The notes under the pieces: model-generated
The model's database searches: none
Seen by the model: only the letters and a program-made list of their open reading frames with translations
What the model was told of the DNA's origin: nothing
Position numbers and translations under genes: made by a program
Assembly: GCF_963678635.1 (NCBI RefSeq)
Contig: NC_087063.1
Location: 53,709,074 to 53,773,073, forward strand
Direction: 5' to 3'
Origin: Symsagittifera roscoffensis
Lineage: Eukaryota > Xenacoelomorpha > Acoela > Convolutidae
DNA length: 64,000 nt
Shown here: positions 29,141 through 41,199 of the stretch, in pieces
Layout of the letters: every line of letters begins with the position of its first letter
Position numbering within the stretch: the first letter of the stretch is position 1

Positions 29141-30828
29141 GCAAGAATTTGTTTTGAACTCAAAAAGTGCATATATACCTTAATATCTAAGTGCATTTAT
29201 AGATGCATCAATATGGATAATGCACTTCTCTAGTTATTAGAGCTTTTTTAGGCTTTCTCAGAAAAAAAACAATCATCAAGACCTATTAAAAAGAAAACCA
29301 CCCCGTTAATTTACACTGAATTATCCAACCAAAAAGCTGTCATGCATGACTTTCGTCAAAAACCAGAAAACTCGCAGCAAAAACTATGAAAAAACATCAA
29401 AAATGAACACAGAGGAGAAGCAACACTTCGCAAGTACAAGTCAAAACCGCCAAAAGGGCTTTAAAATAGCAAGAAAAAAAAACAGACAAATAACTGAGCT
29501 TTAAAATAATTTAAAAATAAATTTGTCGCATGCCGGCCTCAAGATTTTGAGTATAATGGCTCGACAAACAGAGTGGCCGGTTGTTGCGCACATACCTCCA
29601 AAAATAATGTTCCGATCACGGTTAAATGTACAAAACAAATCAGGTTCATAGTTTTTGGTTTTCATGAGCAGCAGAAAAAGATTCAAAGAAAACTGTAAAT
29701 TGTTAAATATTAGCTGTAATATGGTAAAACCAAAATGATTGCAAAATAATTGTTAACTTCGAAATGACAAACAAGGAAAGACGAAGATAAATTCTCCATA
29801 CATGTTTCGCGCATGGCTTTTTTGTGCTAACTAAATAAAGAAATCCAATATTAATTGTTTTAAGTCGATGATTTACAGAAAATATATACTTGAGCAATAA
29901 TCAAATATACCTTAATATCTAAGTGCATTTATGAATGCATCAATATGGATAATGCACTTCTCTAGTTATTAGACTTTTGTCTGAAAAAAAATAATCATCA
30001 AGACCTATTAAAAAAAAATCACCCCGTTCATTTACACTGAATCATCCAACCAATAAGCTGTCATGCAGGACTTTCGTCAAAAACCAGAAAACTCGCAGCA
30101 AAAACTATGAAAAAACATCATAATGTTGCAAGAAATTGCAGTTTCAAAAATGATCACAGAGGAGAAGCAACACTTCGCAAGTACAAGTCAAAACCGCCAA
30201 AAGAGCTTTAAATTAGCAAGAAAAAAAAAACAAACAAATAACTAAGCTTTAAAATAATATAAAAATAAATTTGTCGCATGCCGGCCTCAAGATTTTGAGT
30301 ATAATGGCTTGCAAGAAAAAACAAAAACAACCAATTAAGCTTTAAAAGAATATAAAAACAAATTTGTCGCATGTCGGCCTCAGGATTTTGAGTATAGTGG
30401 CTTGCAAAAAAAAACAAATAATTAAGCTTTAAAATAATATAAAAATAAATTTGTCGCATGCCGCCCTCAAGATTTTGAGTATAATGGCTCGCCAATCAGA
30501 GTGGCTGGTTGTTGCGCAAAAAGCTCCTAAAATAATGTTCCGATCACGGTTAAATGTACAAAACAAATCAAGTTTATAGTTTTTGGTTTTCATGAGCAGC
30601 AGAAAAAGATTGAAATAAAACTGTAAATTGTTCAAAATTAGCTGTAATATGGTAAAACCAAAATGATTGCAAAATCATTGTTAACTTTGACCTGACAAAC
30701 AAGGAAAGACGAAGATAATTTCTCCATACATGTTTCGCGCACGGCTTTTTTGTGCTAACTAAATAAGGAAATCCAATATTAATTTTTTTAAGTCGATGAT
30801 TTACAGAAAATATATACTTGAGCAATAA
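29141..30828. repeat. Two tandem copies of a 0.73-0.93 kb repeat unit
   Basis: The unit begins ataccttaatatctaagtgc and ends near ttgagcaataatca. Copies run about 29173-29904 and 29905-30828, and a third lies at about 32605-33423. The second contains an internal ~90-bp tandem repeat (around ttgtcgcatgcc) present three times (30200-30500); the third has two. The small frames inside repeat with it and are not genes. Confidence 0.8.
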
Positions 30829-31116
30829 TCAATTTTTAGTTTCTACTTCATCAAACAATTTTACCATGTTTTGTTGATTAGAATTAGCTGCATTCTGCAA
30901 TACTTTCTGTGCTTCTTTGAACCGTTCAATTTTATAGCTTCGGATAAAATGTTTGACCCAATAAGGTGGACACACGTCTTGAAACTGCTTTAGTTTATCT
31001 GCGCATTTAGAGTCTATTTGTTCCTGCGACTTGTATGATGACATGCATCCAATGTAGATGTCTCGCGCACTCCAGCATATTTTCCTCTCCTCTTTACTCA
31101 GCGTATCAGAGGGCAT
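30829..31116 (-). CDS. COA6: COA6, cytochrome c oxidase assembly factor, copy A
   Basis: 95 codons in a single exon. It has the twin-cysteine layout of COA6: Cys14 and Cys24 (C-x9-C) and Cys38 and Cys49 (C-x10-C), with the family's CWxARD around the first cysteine and a PxxWVKHF segment after the last. The protein works in the mitochondrial intermembrane space in copper delivery to COX2 of complex IV. No N-terminal targeting peptide is expected, as such proteins are trapped by the Mia40 relay. It is intact. The intron-free structure could reflect a retrocopy or an intronless host gene. The encoded protein is identical to that of copy B. Confidence 0.88.
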   Translation of the reverse strand: MPSDTLSKEERKICWSARDIYIGCMSSYKSQEQIDSKCADKLKQFQDVCPPYWVKHFIRSYKIERFKEAQKVLQNAANSNQQNMVKLFDEVETKN

Positions 31117-31798
31117 ATCAGATTATGCATATATTGTAGTTAAAACATATTTTGGTCAAAAATATCTGAAAAAAAAACAAGTTTCTTTAAATTGAGCCAA
31201 TTTTCTCTGGGAAAAGCACCTTTACACCTGACTTTTTACACTTAACGCCTTAGTTTTGAGCCGTCTAGAGATATTCTGAACAACAAACATACAACATTTT
31301 TAAAGTAAACAGGTAATAGTTGCTGTGACAACAATTTTTTCTCTAACTAATGTTTTCAAAAAATTGATATAAGAAAAAATTTGCAAGTCCAGCTTCTCAT
31401 TAATTTTTTTTAACTCTAAACAAACCTAGCCAACAGGCAGTTGGAGTTAAATGAGCCATAAAAAATTTAAAAGGCGACTGTATATTTTGAAGCATTATCA
31501 CAAAAAGACATATATGACCTTAATGCTCCTTACAAATCAACAATATTATTTGATTGACATTTTTTGATAAAACTAGCCAAATTTCAGAAAAACTAATTTA
31601 ATTAAATGCAAAAAAATCATCGTCCATGTACTTGCGCGAAAATACAAGCTTCTGTACATTTCGCTACATTGCCTGGCCCATGTGGAAGAACAGAATTGAA
31701 CTTCTGATCAGGCTGAGTTGTCCATGGCGTTGCAAACGGCAGCTTCCAAATCAATTGAAACTTTTTACCGAATTGCTTTAAGCAGTTTAAAGTTTTCT
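31117..31798. other. Region between COA6 copy A and the MULE fragment
   Basis: AT-rich DNA upstream of COA6, presumably holding its promoter. No recognisable core element, and no further gene. Confidence 0.4.
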
Positions 31799-32440
31799 CT
31801 AAATTTCTTGAGTCTTGTTGGGCAGCAAAGCGTACACCAAAAGTATAGGAGTATTTTCGATCACTCGATGTATGGTATAAACTTGATAGAAAACATCTGG
31901 TGCTACTGAAAACGACTCATCAGAAGGGCAGATGTCCGACAGAGAATGCAAATCGAGGGCAGGCAATTTGGCAAAGAACAAAACTCGGCTGTCTAATTTA
32001 AAAGAATCAAAGTATAGGAATAAGTTTTCGTTGTTTGTGACTTTGGGAGGTTCAGAATTTCGACGACTCTCAAGGTTTTTCTTTTCGGCATTGTTTCTAA
32101 AGCTTGCTGCCTTATCCTGTTTATACATCGAGATGTAGAGTAACTTAGTATTGTCGGTGCTGCAAAACGAGGCAAGTCAATTTGTGCGCACAAACAATAA
32201 CCTGCGGGGGAGCGTTGCCAGTATTTGTGGCTTTTTCTCGAACTTCGAGCGCAAATTGTTCTGCCTAAATATTTGATGGTCTCCGTAAATTAGCATCCTC
32301 GGTCTTAAGAATAACTCGTTCGTCATCTAAATAACCCACCGCCCTAGATTTTTCGAAGGTACCTTGCCATTTAACAAGGCCATTCTTTAGTGTTTTTTCA
32401 CGATATCTAAAACCATCAAAACAAAGCTGCTTTCTTTCCT
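31799..32440 (-). pseudogene. FLYWCH-MULE transposase fragment, copy A
   Basis: Minus-strand pieces read, in order, a degenerate FLYWCH-type finger (about 32440-32265; FDGFRYREKTL, then the conserved Cys after Trp replaced by Gly) and the beginning of a MULE domain (32128-31799; FSVAPDVFYQVYTIH and YALLPNKT). The pieces are in different frames and the catalytic core is absent. It is a truncated DNA-transposon relic. Confidence 0.75.
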
Positions 32441-32448
32441 GTTAACTT

Positions 32449-35033
32449 GTTAACTTCGAAATGACAAACAAGGAAAGACGAAGATAAAAAAATTCTCCAT
32501 ACATGTTTCGCGCACGGCTTTTTTGTGCTAACTAAATAAAGAAATCCAATATTAATTGTTTTAAGTCGATGATTTACAGAAAATATATACTTGAGCAATA
32601 ATCAAATATACCTTAATATCTAAGAGCATTTATAAATGCATCAATATGGATAATGCACTTCTCTAGTTATTAGACTTTTGTCTGAAAAAAAAAATCATCA
32701 AGACCTATTAAAAAGAAAATCACCCCGTTCATTTACACTGAATCATCCAACCAATAAGCTGTCATGCAGGACTTTCGTCAAAAACCAGAAAACTCGCAGC
32801 AAAAACTATGAAAAAACATCATAAGGTTCAAAAATGATCACAGAGGAGAAGCAACACTTCGCAAGTACAAGTCAAAACCGCCAAAAGAGCTTTAAATTAG
32901 CAAGAAAAAAAACAAACAAATAACTCAGCTTTAAAATAATATAAAAATAAATTTGTCGCATGCCGGCCTCAAGATTTTGAGTATAATGGCTTGCAAGAAA
33001 AAACAAAAACAACCAATTAAGCCTTAAAAGAATATAAAAACAAATTTGTCGCATGCCGCCCTCAAGATTTTTAGTATAATGGCTCGCCAATCAGAGTGGC
33101 CGGTTGTTGCGTACAAAGCTCCTAAAATAATGTTCCGATCACGGTTAAATGTACAAAACAAATCAAGTTTATAGTTTTTGGTTTTCATGAGCAGCAGAAA
33201 AAGATTGAAATAAAACTGTAAATTGTTCAAAATTAGCTGTAATATGGTAAAACCAAAATGATTGCAAAATCATTGTTAACTTTGACCTGACAAACAAGGA
33301 AAGACGAAGATAATTTCTCCATACATGTTTCGCGCACGGCTTTTTTGTGCTAACTAAATAAGGAAATCCAATATTAATTTTTTTAAGTCGATGATTTACA
33401 GAAAATATATACTTGAGCAATAATCAATTTTTAGTTTCTACTTCATCAAACAATTTTACCATGTTTTGTTGATTAGAATTAGCTGCATTCTGCAATACTT
33501 TCTGTGCTTCTTTGAACCGTTCAATTTTATAGCTTCGGATAAAATGTTTGACCCAATAAGGTGGACACACGTCTTGAAACTGCTTTAGTTTATCTGCGCA
33601 TTTAGAGTCTATTTGTTCCTGCGACTTGTATGATGACATGCATCCAATGTAGATGTCTCGCGCACTCCAGCATATTTTCCTCTCCTCTTTACTCAGCGTA
33701 TCAGAGGGCATATCAGATTATGCATATATTGTAGTTAAAACATATTTTGGTCAAAAATATCTGAAAAAAAACAAGTTTCTTTAAATTGAGCCAATTTTCT
33801 CTGGGAAAAGCACCTTTACACCTGACTTTTTACACTTAACGCCTTAGTTTTGAGCCGTCTAGAGATATTCTGAACAACAAACATACAACATTTTTAAAGT
33901 AAACAGGTAATAGTTGCTGTGACAACAATTTTTTCTCTAACTAATGTTTTCAAAAAATTGATATAAGAAAAAATTTGCAAGTCCAGCTTCTCATTAATTT
34001 TTTTTAACTCTAAACAAACCTAGCCAACAGGCAGTTGGAGTTAAATGAGCCATAAAAAATTTAAAAGGCGACTGTATATTTTGAAGCATTATCACAAAAA
34101 GACATATATGACCTTAATGCTCCTTACAAATCAACAATATTATTTGATTGACATTTTTTGATAAAACTAGCCAAATTTCAGAAAAACTAATTTAATTAAA
34201 TGCAAAAAAATCATCGTCCATGTACTTGCGCGAAAATACAAGCTTCTGTACATTTCGCTACATTGCCTGGCCCATGTGGAAGAACAGAATTGAACTTCTG
34301 ATCAGGCTGAGTTCTCCATGGCGTTGCAAACGGCAGCTTCCAAATCAATTGAAACTTTTTACCGAATTGCTTTAAGCAGTTTAAAGTTTTCTCTAAGTTT
34401 CTTGAGTCTTGTTGGGCAGCAAAGCGTACACCAAAAGTATAGGAGTATTTTCGATCACTCGATGTATGGTATAAACTTGATAGAAAACATCTGGTGCTAC
34501 TGAAAACGACTCATCAGAAGGACAGATGTCCGACAGAGAATGCAAATCGAGGGCAGGCAATTTGGCAAAGAACAAAACTCGGCTGTCTAATTTAAAAGAA
34601 TCAAAGTATAGGAGTAAGTTTTCGTTGTTTGTGACTTTGGGAGGTTCAGAATTTCGACGACTCTCAAGGTTTTTCTTTTCGGCATTGTTTCTAAAGCTTG
34701 CTGCCTTATCCTGTTTATACATCGAGATGTAGAGTAACTTAGTATTGTCGGTGCTGCAAAACGAGGCAAGTCAATTTGTGCGCACAAACAATAACCTGCG
34801 GGGGAGCGTTGCCAGTATTTGTGGCTTTTTCTCGAACTTCGAGCGCAAATTGTTCTGCCTAAATATTTGATGGTCTCCGTAAATTATCATCCTCGGTCGT
34901 AAGAATAACTCGTTCGTCATCTAAACAACCCACCGCCCTAGATTTTTCGAAGGTACCTTGCCATTTAACAAGGCCATTCTTTAGTGTTTTTTCACGATAT
35001 CTAAAACCATCAAAACAAAGCTGCTTTCTTTCC
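32449..35033. repeat. Segmental tandem duplication, copy B (2.59 kb)
   Basis: Copy B matches copy A with only scattered single-base changes (for example at 34315 and 34622) plus one fewer ~90-bp internal repeat. That accounts for most of its shorter length. The right end is at gctgctttctttcc, after which the flanks differ. Confidence 0.93.
33424..33711 (-). CDS. COA6: COA6, cytochrome c oxidase assembly factor, copy B
   Basis: Same 95-residue protein as copy A, residue for residue, with C-x9-C and C-x10-C intact. Upstream sequence is also duplicated, so both copies could be transcribed. This is either a real recent gene duplication or an assembly artefact (two haplotypes joined). Confidence 0.88.
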   Translation of the reverse strand: MPSDTLSKEERKICWSARDIYIGCMSSYKSQEQIDSKCADKLKQFQDVCPPYWVKHFIRSYKIERFKEAQKVLQNAANSNQQNMVKLFDEVETKN

Positions 35034-35056
35034 GCGTTCAGATAAAACGAATTCAC
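34393..35056 (-). pseudogene. FLYWCH-MULE transposase fragment, copy B
   Basis: Duplicate of the copy A fragment with a better preserved finger region (35056-34859). The MULE start is at 34722-34393. It ends at the same point after YALLPNKTQE, so truncation came before the duplication. Sequence to the right of 35033 is unique to this copy and adds the finger's first residues. Confidence 0.75.
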
Positions 35057-36420
35057 TTATAAGCGTCAACTGCTGGTAAAAGTAAATGAATGAAAAGGGT
35101 TCAGATGATGATCAACCATTCCCTCAGCCTAGTTACTAATAGGGCCTAATCAACGCTGATTGTGTTTGTGTACCAACCTAAGGTACGGTTGGTCAACTCT
35201 TTAATTAATATTTTTTTGACCGTCTAAAACAATCTTAAATTCGGGTCTACTTTCAAACTTTTGATCAATTTTAAGTATAGTGTAAGTTTTTGTCGAGTTA
35301 CATTTTTCATTTAGGTACTGCTCTAAATTCGGAATGACATAAGAATGTATAACGATAAGTTACCATTGGTTCTGTTAATTTGAATTGTTTCATGTGCATT
35401 TGAAAGGAATTGCTTAAAACCCGTCTAATTAAAGCCTGTACAATTTGAATTATGTGAAAAACTTTTGCGCGAACGGTTTCTGAAGTCTTTGGCTTAATTG
35501 TTTCACTCATTTTAACTGAATTGTCTTGATTTGAAAGAGGCTGAATTGTCTGTGACTGAATTATCTAAACGCGGAAAAAACAGCCAGCATATAAAAAGAC
35601 TTGCTTGAAAATGCTTTTTTAACTTCAAGATAACTTCATAATTTCTTTAAACTATCCCATTTAGAGAAAACTGGGCTACTAGGTAATTGTTTATTCTGCT
35701 GAGAATTCAGAAAACGCAGGTGAATTTTTGAAATGAAAAGTAGATCACATTTGGCGTGACCTTCTGTAGACATTTGATGTCCGATATTGGAAATTGCCTT
35801 CCGTTTTACAACAAAAACGAACTAAACTTCAAAAATAATCAAATTTCGAAAAATCAATTTTTACCAAAGCCTGAACAAAGTTCAAGATTTTTTCCCCAGA
35901 AAAAAACACAGCCTAAAAATGGACACTTATTATGCAGAATACTTTATGGACACTTAGTCATGCAGAAGACCATTTTCAACTGATAACAAAAATAGGCTAC
36001 AAAATTCAAGGGCTTATTTCTGGCATTGATTGGTACGTTCATTTAACAGCTTCGGGTTTTCAGCCTAAATTATATCGGCTTAAATGCCTCATTGCTTAAA
36101 TTACTACATCTCATTGGATATAACACAATGTGGTTGAATCATGGCCAAAAAAGAAGCAAATCGAGGACCGGTTTAGGCAAAACTATTGGGACAAAACTAC
36201 TTAAGATAAAATTTTCGGCGTTTTAATCGTTTTATGGGATTTTCTAGAAAGTAAGAGCAAAAAATGAGTTGGTACGCAACGATGAGAGAGCTGGATCACA
36301 AAAAAAAATTAAAAAAAGCCTAAAAGGAATTAAAAACAAAAACTCAAGTGTTTTTCGAAAAATTCAGCCAAAAAAACCACTTTCCTGGATCATGTGCGAT
36401 ACTTGCCATATGTTTTCGGA
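35057..36420. other. AT-rich DNA without a gene
   Basis: No supported frame. Short frames at 35307-35510 and 35756-35983 have no recognisable features. Confidence 0.5.
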
Positions 36421-38886
36421 GACAATTCAAAGTTATTTGAAAGTTATGAATATTTTTTCCAAAACTTCGACATGAAAACAAATGGCTATGCCACCATCAT
36501 CTTGAATCGATTTAAAATAAAACAAAAATTTGAGCAGTCATATTTGGAGGCAAGATTCGCAACACCAGAGAGTACCCTGACACAACCCAACTACAGGGTA
36601 AGGAATTTCAAATTTAATAAAAAAACTAATTTAATTTTTTTGAAACTTTTTTAGAAAAAAAAACCACTAAAAGCTCATATCTCGAAAACTACAATAATTT
36701 GAGCAGTCATAATTGGAGGCAAGGTTTCTGACCCGCTGAGAGTACTATGAGACTACTCTGATAGCCCCCAACTACAGGGTTGGGAATTTCAAATTTTGAA
36801 GAAAATAATTTTCATTAAGTTTTCTGAAAACTTTTTGAAAAATCACAAAAACATCAAATCTCAAAAATTACAAGAATTTGAGCAAAATTTGAAGGCAAAA
36901 TTAGCAACCCTTCATAGATTTCTGACATTATCCAATTACAGGGTTGGGAATTTCAAGTTTTGAAAACAAAAACTAATTCAAGTTTTCCGAAAACTTTTTG
37001 AAAATCACAATAAACGTCATATCTCTAAAATTACAAGAATTTGAGCAGTCAGAATTGAAGACAAAATTAGCAACCCCTGAGAGTACTCTGAAATTACCCG
37101 ACTACAGGGTTGGGAATTTCAAATTTTGAAAACAACTAATTCAAGTTTTTTGAAAAATCACAAAAAACATAAAATCTCAAAAATTACAAGAATTTGAGCA
37201 AACATAATTGAAGGCAAGATTAGCAACCCCTCAGAGATCTCCGACATTACCCAATTACAGGGTTGAAAATTTCAAGTTTTGAAAAAAAAAAACTAAATCA
37301 AGTATTTTGAAATTTTTTTGGAAAATCACAAAAACGTGATATCTCGAAAACTACAAAGATTTGAGCAGTCATATTCGGAGGCAAGATTCGCAACCCCCTG
37401 GGGATAGTCTGATAGCACCCAACAACAAGATTGGGATTTTCAAATATTGAAGAAAAAAATTTCGTTCAGTTTTCTGAAAACTTTTCAAAAAGTTGCAAAA
37501 ATCGTCATATCTTGAAAAGTAAAAGGCTTTGAGCTGTCAGGTTTGGAGGTATATTTTCGTAGACAATTCAAAGTTATTTGAAAGTTATGAATATTTTTTC
37601 CAAAATTTCGGCAAGAAAACAAATGGCTATGCCACCATCATCTTGAATTGATTTAAAATAAAACAAGGATTTGAGCAGTCATATTTGGAGGCAAGATTCG
37701 CAACACTAGAGAGTACCCTGACACAACCCAACTACAGGGTAAGGAATTTCAAATTTAAAAAAAAAAACTAAATTAATTTTTTTGAATTTTTTTTTAAAAA
37801 AAAAACACTAAAAGGTCATATCTCGAAAACTACAATGATTTGAGCAGTCATAATTGGAGGCAAGGTTTCTAAACCCCTGAGAGTACTATGAGACTACTCT
37901 GATAGCCCCCAACTACAGGGTTGGGATTTTCAAATTTTGAAAATAGTTTTCATTAAGTTTTCTGAAAACTTTTTGAAAAATCAGTAAAAACATCAAATCC
38001 TAAAAATTGCAAGAATTTGAGCAAAATTTGAAGGCAAGGCTAGCAACCCCTCTTAGATTTCTGACATTACCCAATTACAGGGTTGGGAATTTCAAGTTTT
38101 GAAAACAAAAACTAATTCAAGTTTTCCGAAAACTTTTTGAAAATCACAATAAACGTCATATCTCTAAAATTACAAGAATTTGACCAGTCAGAATTGAAGA
38201 CAAAATTAGCAACCTCTGATAGTACTCTGAAATTACCCAACTACAGGGTTGGGAATTTCAAATTTTGAAAACAACTAATTCAAGTTTTTTGAAAAATCAC
38301 AAAAAACATATCTCAAAAATTTCAAGAATTTGAGCAAACATAATTGAAGGCAAGATTAGCAACCCCTCAGAGATCTCTGACATTACCCAATTACAGGGTT
38401 GGAAATTTGAAGTTTTGAAAATAAAAACTAAATCAAGTTTTTTTGAAATTTTTTTGGAAAATCACAAAAACGTGATATCTCGAAAACTACAAAGCAGTCA
38501 TATTCGGAGGCAAGATTCGCAACCCCCTGGGGATAGTCTGATAGCACCCAACAACAAGATTGGGAAGTTACAAAAATCGTCATATCTCGAAAAGTACAAG
38601 GCTTTGAGCTGTCAGATTTGGAGGTAAGGTTCGCATCCTGCGAGTACTCTGACAGCACTCAACTACAGGGTTGGGAATTTCAAGTTAAGTTATTTTGAAA
38701 AAATCAAAAACCGTCGTATCTCGTACACTGAAAAAATTTGAGCATTGTTAATTGTAGGCCAAAATCGCAAGCTATTTAGGAAGCCAGACAGCATCCCACT
38801 ATTGGGCTGCTTAATTTAAACTTGGTGCAATAACCACTGAATTCAAACTGGAAAATTGATTAAAAAAACCTTAACCATTGCAATAT
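36421..38886. repeat. ~165-bp AT-rich satellite with a 7-monomer higher-order unit
   Basis: Monomers are recognised by gagcagtcat...ggaggcaag at 36533, 36701, 36877, 37043, 37195, 37363, 37530, 37671 and onward, mostly 150-176 bp apart. A variant block (ttatttgaaagttatgaat) at 36432 recurs at 37573, so seven monomers form a unit of about 1.14 kb. Most monomers carry cccaactacagggttggg, a CCCAAC/GTTGGG hairpin. No frame is conserved. Confidence 0.92.
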
Positions 38887-41199
38887 ATACGACAGAGCTT
38901 AAATTTGAAAAAAATCTTTTGTTAAACGTGCAAAAATACTACATTGAGAAAGCTTAAACATGACGAGATAGAAAAATATAGAAGAAAAAAGATGGAAAAA
39001 AAGGATTGAAAAAGAAAGATGAAAAAGATGAAAAAAGATAGAAAAAGAAAGGTAGAAAAAAAGGTAGAAAAAGAAAGGTAGAAAAAGAGAGGTATAAAAA
39101 GAAAAGTTGAAAAAGAAAGGAAGAAAAAGAAAGGTAGAAGAAGGCAGAAAAAGATAGGTGGAAAAAAGTCGAAAAACAGGTAGAAAAAGAAAGATAGAAA
39201 AGAAAGGTAGAAAAGGAAAGGTAGAAGAGAAAAGTAGAAAAAGAAAGGTAGAAAAAAAAGATAGAATAAGAAAGATAGAAGAAAAATGGAATAAGAAAGA
39301 TGATAAAAGCAAGATAGAAAAAGAAAGATAAAGAAACATAGAAAAAGAAAAAAAGAAAGAGAGAAAAAGAAAGATAGAAAAAGAAAGATGAAAAAAAGAT
39401 AAAGAAAAAATTTATAGAGAAAAAAAGATGAGAAAAGAATTTGGAAAAATAATATAGAAAAAAAAACAGAAAACGAAAGGTAGAAAAATAAAGGTAGAAG
39501 AAGGTAAAAAAGAAAGGTGGAAAAAGAAAGATAGAATAAGAAAGATAGAATAAGAAAAATTGAATAAGAACGATAGAAAAAGAATGATCGAAATCAAAAG
39601 ATTGAAAAAAGATAGAAAGAAAATTGAAACAGAGGGATCGAAAAAAAGAAGGAAAGAAAAGATAGAAAAAGAAAGATAGAAAACGAAAGATAGAAAAAGA
39701 AAGATGGAAAAAAAGAGATAGAAAACAATTATAGAAAAAGAAAGATAAAAAAATATATAGAAAGAGAAAGAAAGAAAAAGAAAGATAGAAATAGAAAGAT
39801 GAAAGAAAGAATGATCTTTCTCTTTTTCGACCGAAAGAAGGATCGAAAAAGAAAGATAGAAAAAGGAAGACGAAAGAAAGAAAAAAGACGAAGAAAAACA
39901 AATAGAAAAAACGATAAAAGAATAATGAAAAAAAAAAGAAAAAAAAAGATAGAAAGAAAGGATCGAAACAAAAAGATTTAACAAAGCTAGAAAAAAGATA
40001 GAAAAAACATCGAAAAAGAAGGATAAAGGAAAAATAGAAAAAGAAAAATAGAAAAAGAAAGACAGAAAAAGAAAGATAGAAAAGGAAAGATGAAAAAAGA
40101 TAAAGAAAAAAATTATAGAAAAAAAGAGATGAGAAAAGAATTTGGAAAAAATATATAGAAAGAAATAGAAAAATAAAGGTAGAGAAGGTAGAAAAAGAAA
40201 GGTGGAAAAAAAGTCGAAAAACAGGTAGAAAAAGAAAGATAGAAAAGAATTGTAGAAGAGAAAAGAAGAAAAAGAAAGGTAGAAAAAGAAAGGTAGAATA
40301 AGAAAGATAGAATAAGAAAAAATGGAATGAGAAAGATAGAGAAAGAAAGATAGAAAAAGAAAGATGAAAAAAAAGATAAAGAAAAAAAAGATGTGAAAAG
40401 AATTTGGAAAAAATATGTAGAAAAAAAATAGAAAAAGAAAGATCGAAATAAAAAGATTGAAAAAAGATAGAAAAAAAGATTGCAGCAGAAAAATCGAAAA
40501 AAAGGATCGAAAAAAAGCGAAAAAAAGATCGAAACAGAAGGATCGAAAAAAAAGATAGAAAAAAGGCTAAAGATCGAAAAAGAAACATGAAAGAAAGAAA
40601 AATATGAAGTAAGAAAATAGAAAAAAAAAGATGAAGAAAAAACAAAAAAAAATAGAAAAGGAAAGATAGAAAAACAATGATCAAAATAAAAAGATTGAAA
40701 AAAGATAGAAAAAAAGATTGCAGCAGAAAAATCGAAAAGAAAAAGGATCGAAAAAAAATCGAAAAAATGATCGAAACAGAAGGATCGGAAAAAAAAGATA
40801 GAAAAAAGGCTTAAGATCGAAAAAGAAACACGAAAGAAAGAAAAATATGAAGTAAAAAAGTAGAAAAAAAAGATGAAGAAAAAATAAAAAAAAATAGAAA
40901 AGCAAAGATAGAAAAACAATGATCAAAATAAAAAGATTGAAAAAAATAGAAAAAAAAATCGAAATAGAAGGATCGAAAAAAAGAAGGAAAGAAAAGATAG
41001 AAAAAGAAAGATAGAAAACGAAAGATAGAAAAAGAAAGATGGAAAAAAAGAGATAGAAAATAATTATAGAAAAAGAAAAATAAAAAGTATTTAGAAAGAG
41101 AAAGAAAGATAGAAATAGAAAGATGAAGAAAAAATTTTTTAAAAAAAGATGAAAAAAGAATAAAGAAAATATATATATAAAAAAAGAGAAAAAGATAGA

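Larger units (their letters stand above)
29751..32439. repeat. Segmental tandem duplication, copy A (2.69 kb)
   Basis: It is nearly identical to 32449-35033. It starts at tgttaacttcg, and the same string begins copy B at the junction 32440-32459, where tgttaactt occurs twice, a microhomology-type join. It carries COA6 copy A and a MULE fragment. Confidence 0.93.

Noticed and set aside
30208-30495. 95-codon minus frame with a repeated ASHYTQNLE peptide
   Set aside because: It is the translation of a ~90-bp noncoding tandem repeat whose number varies between the duplicated segments.
31718-32138. Plus-strand frames opposite the MULE fragments
   Set aside because: They are antisense shadows of sequence whose minus strand matches MULE transposase motifs.
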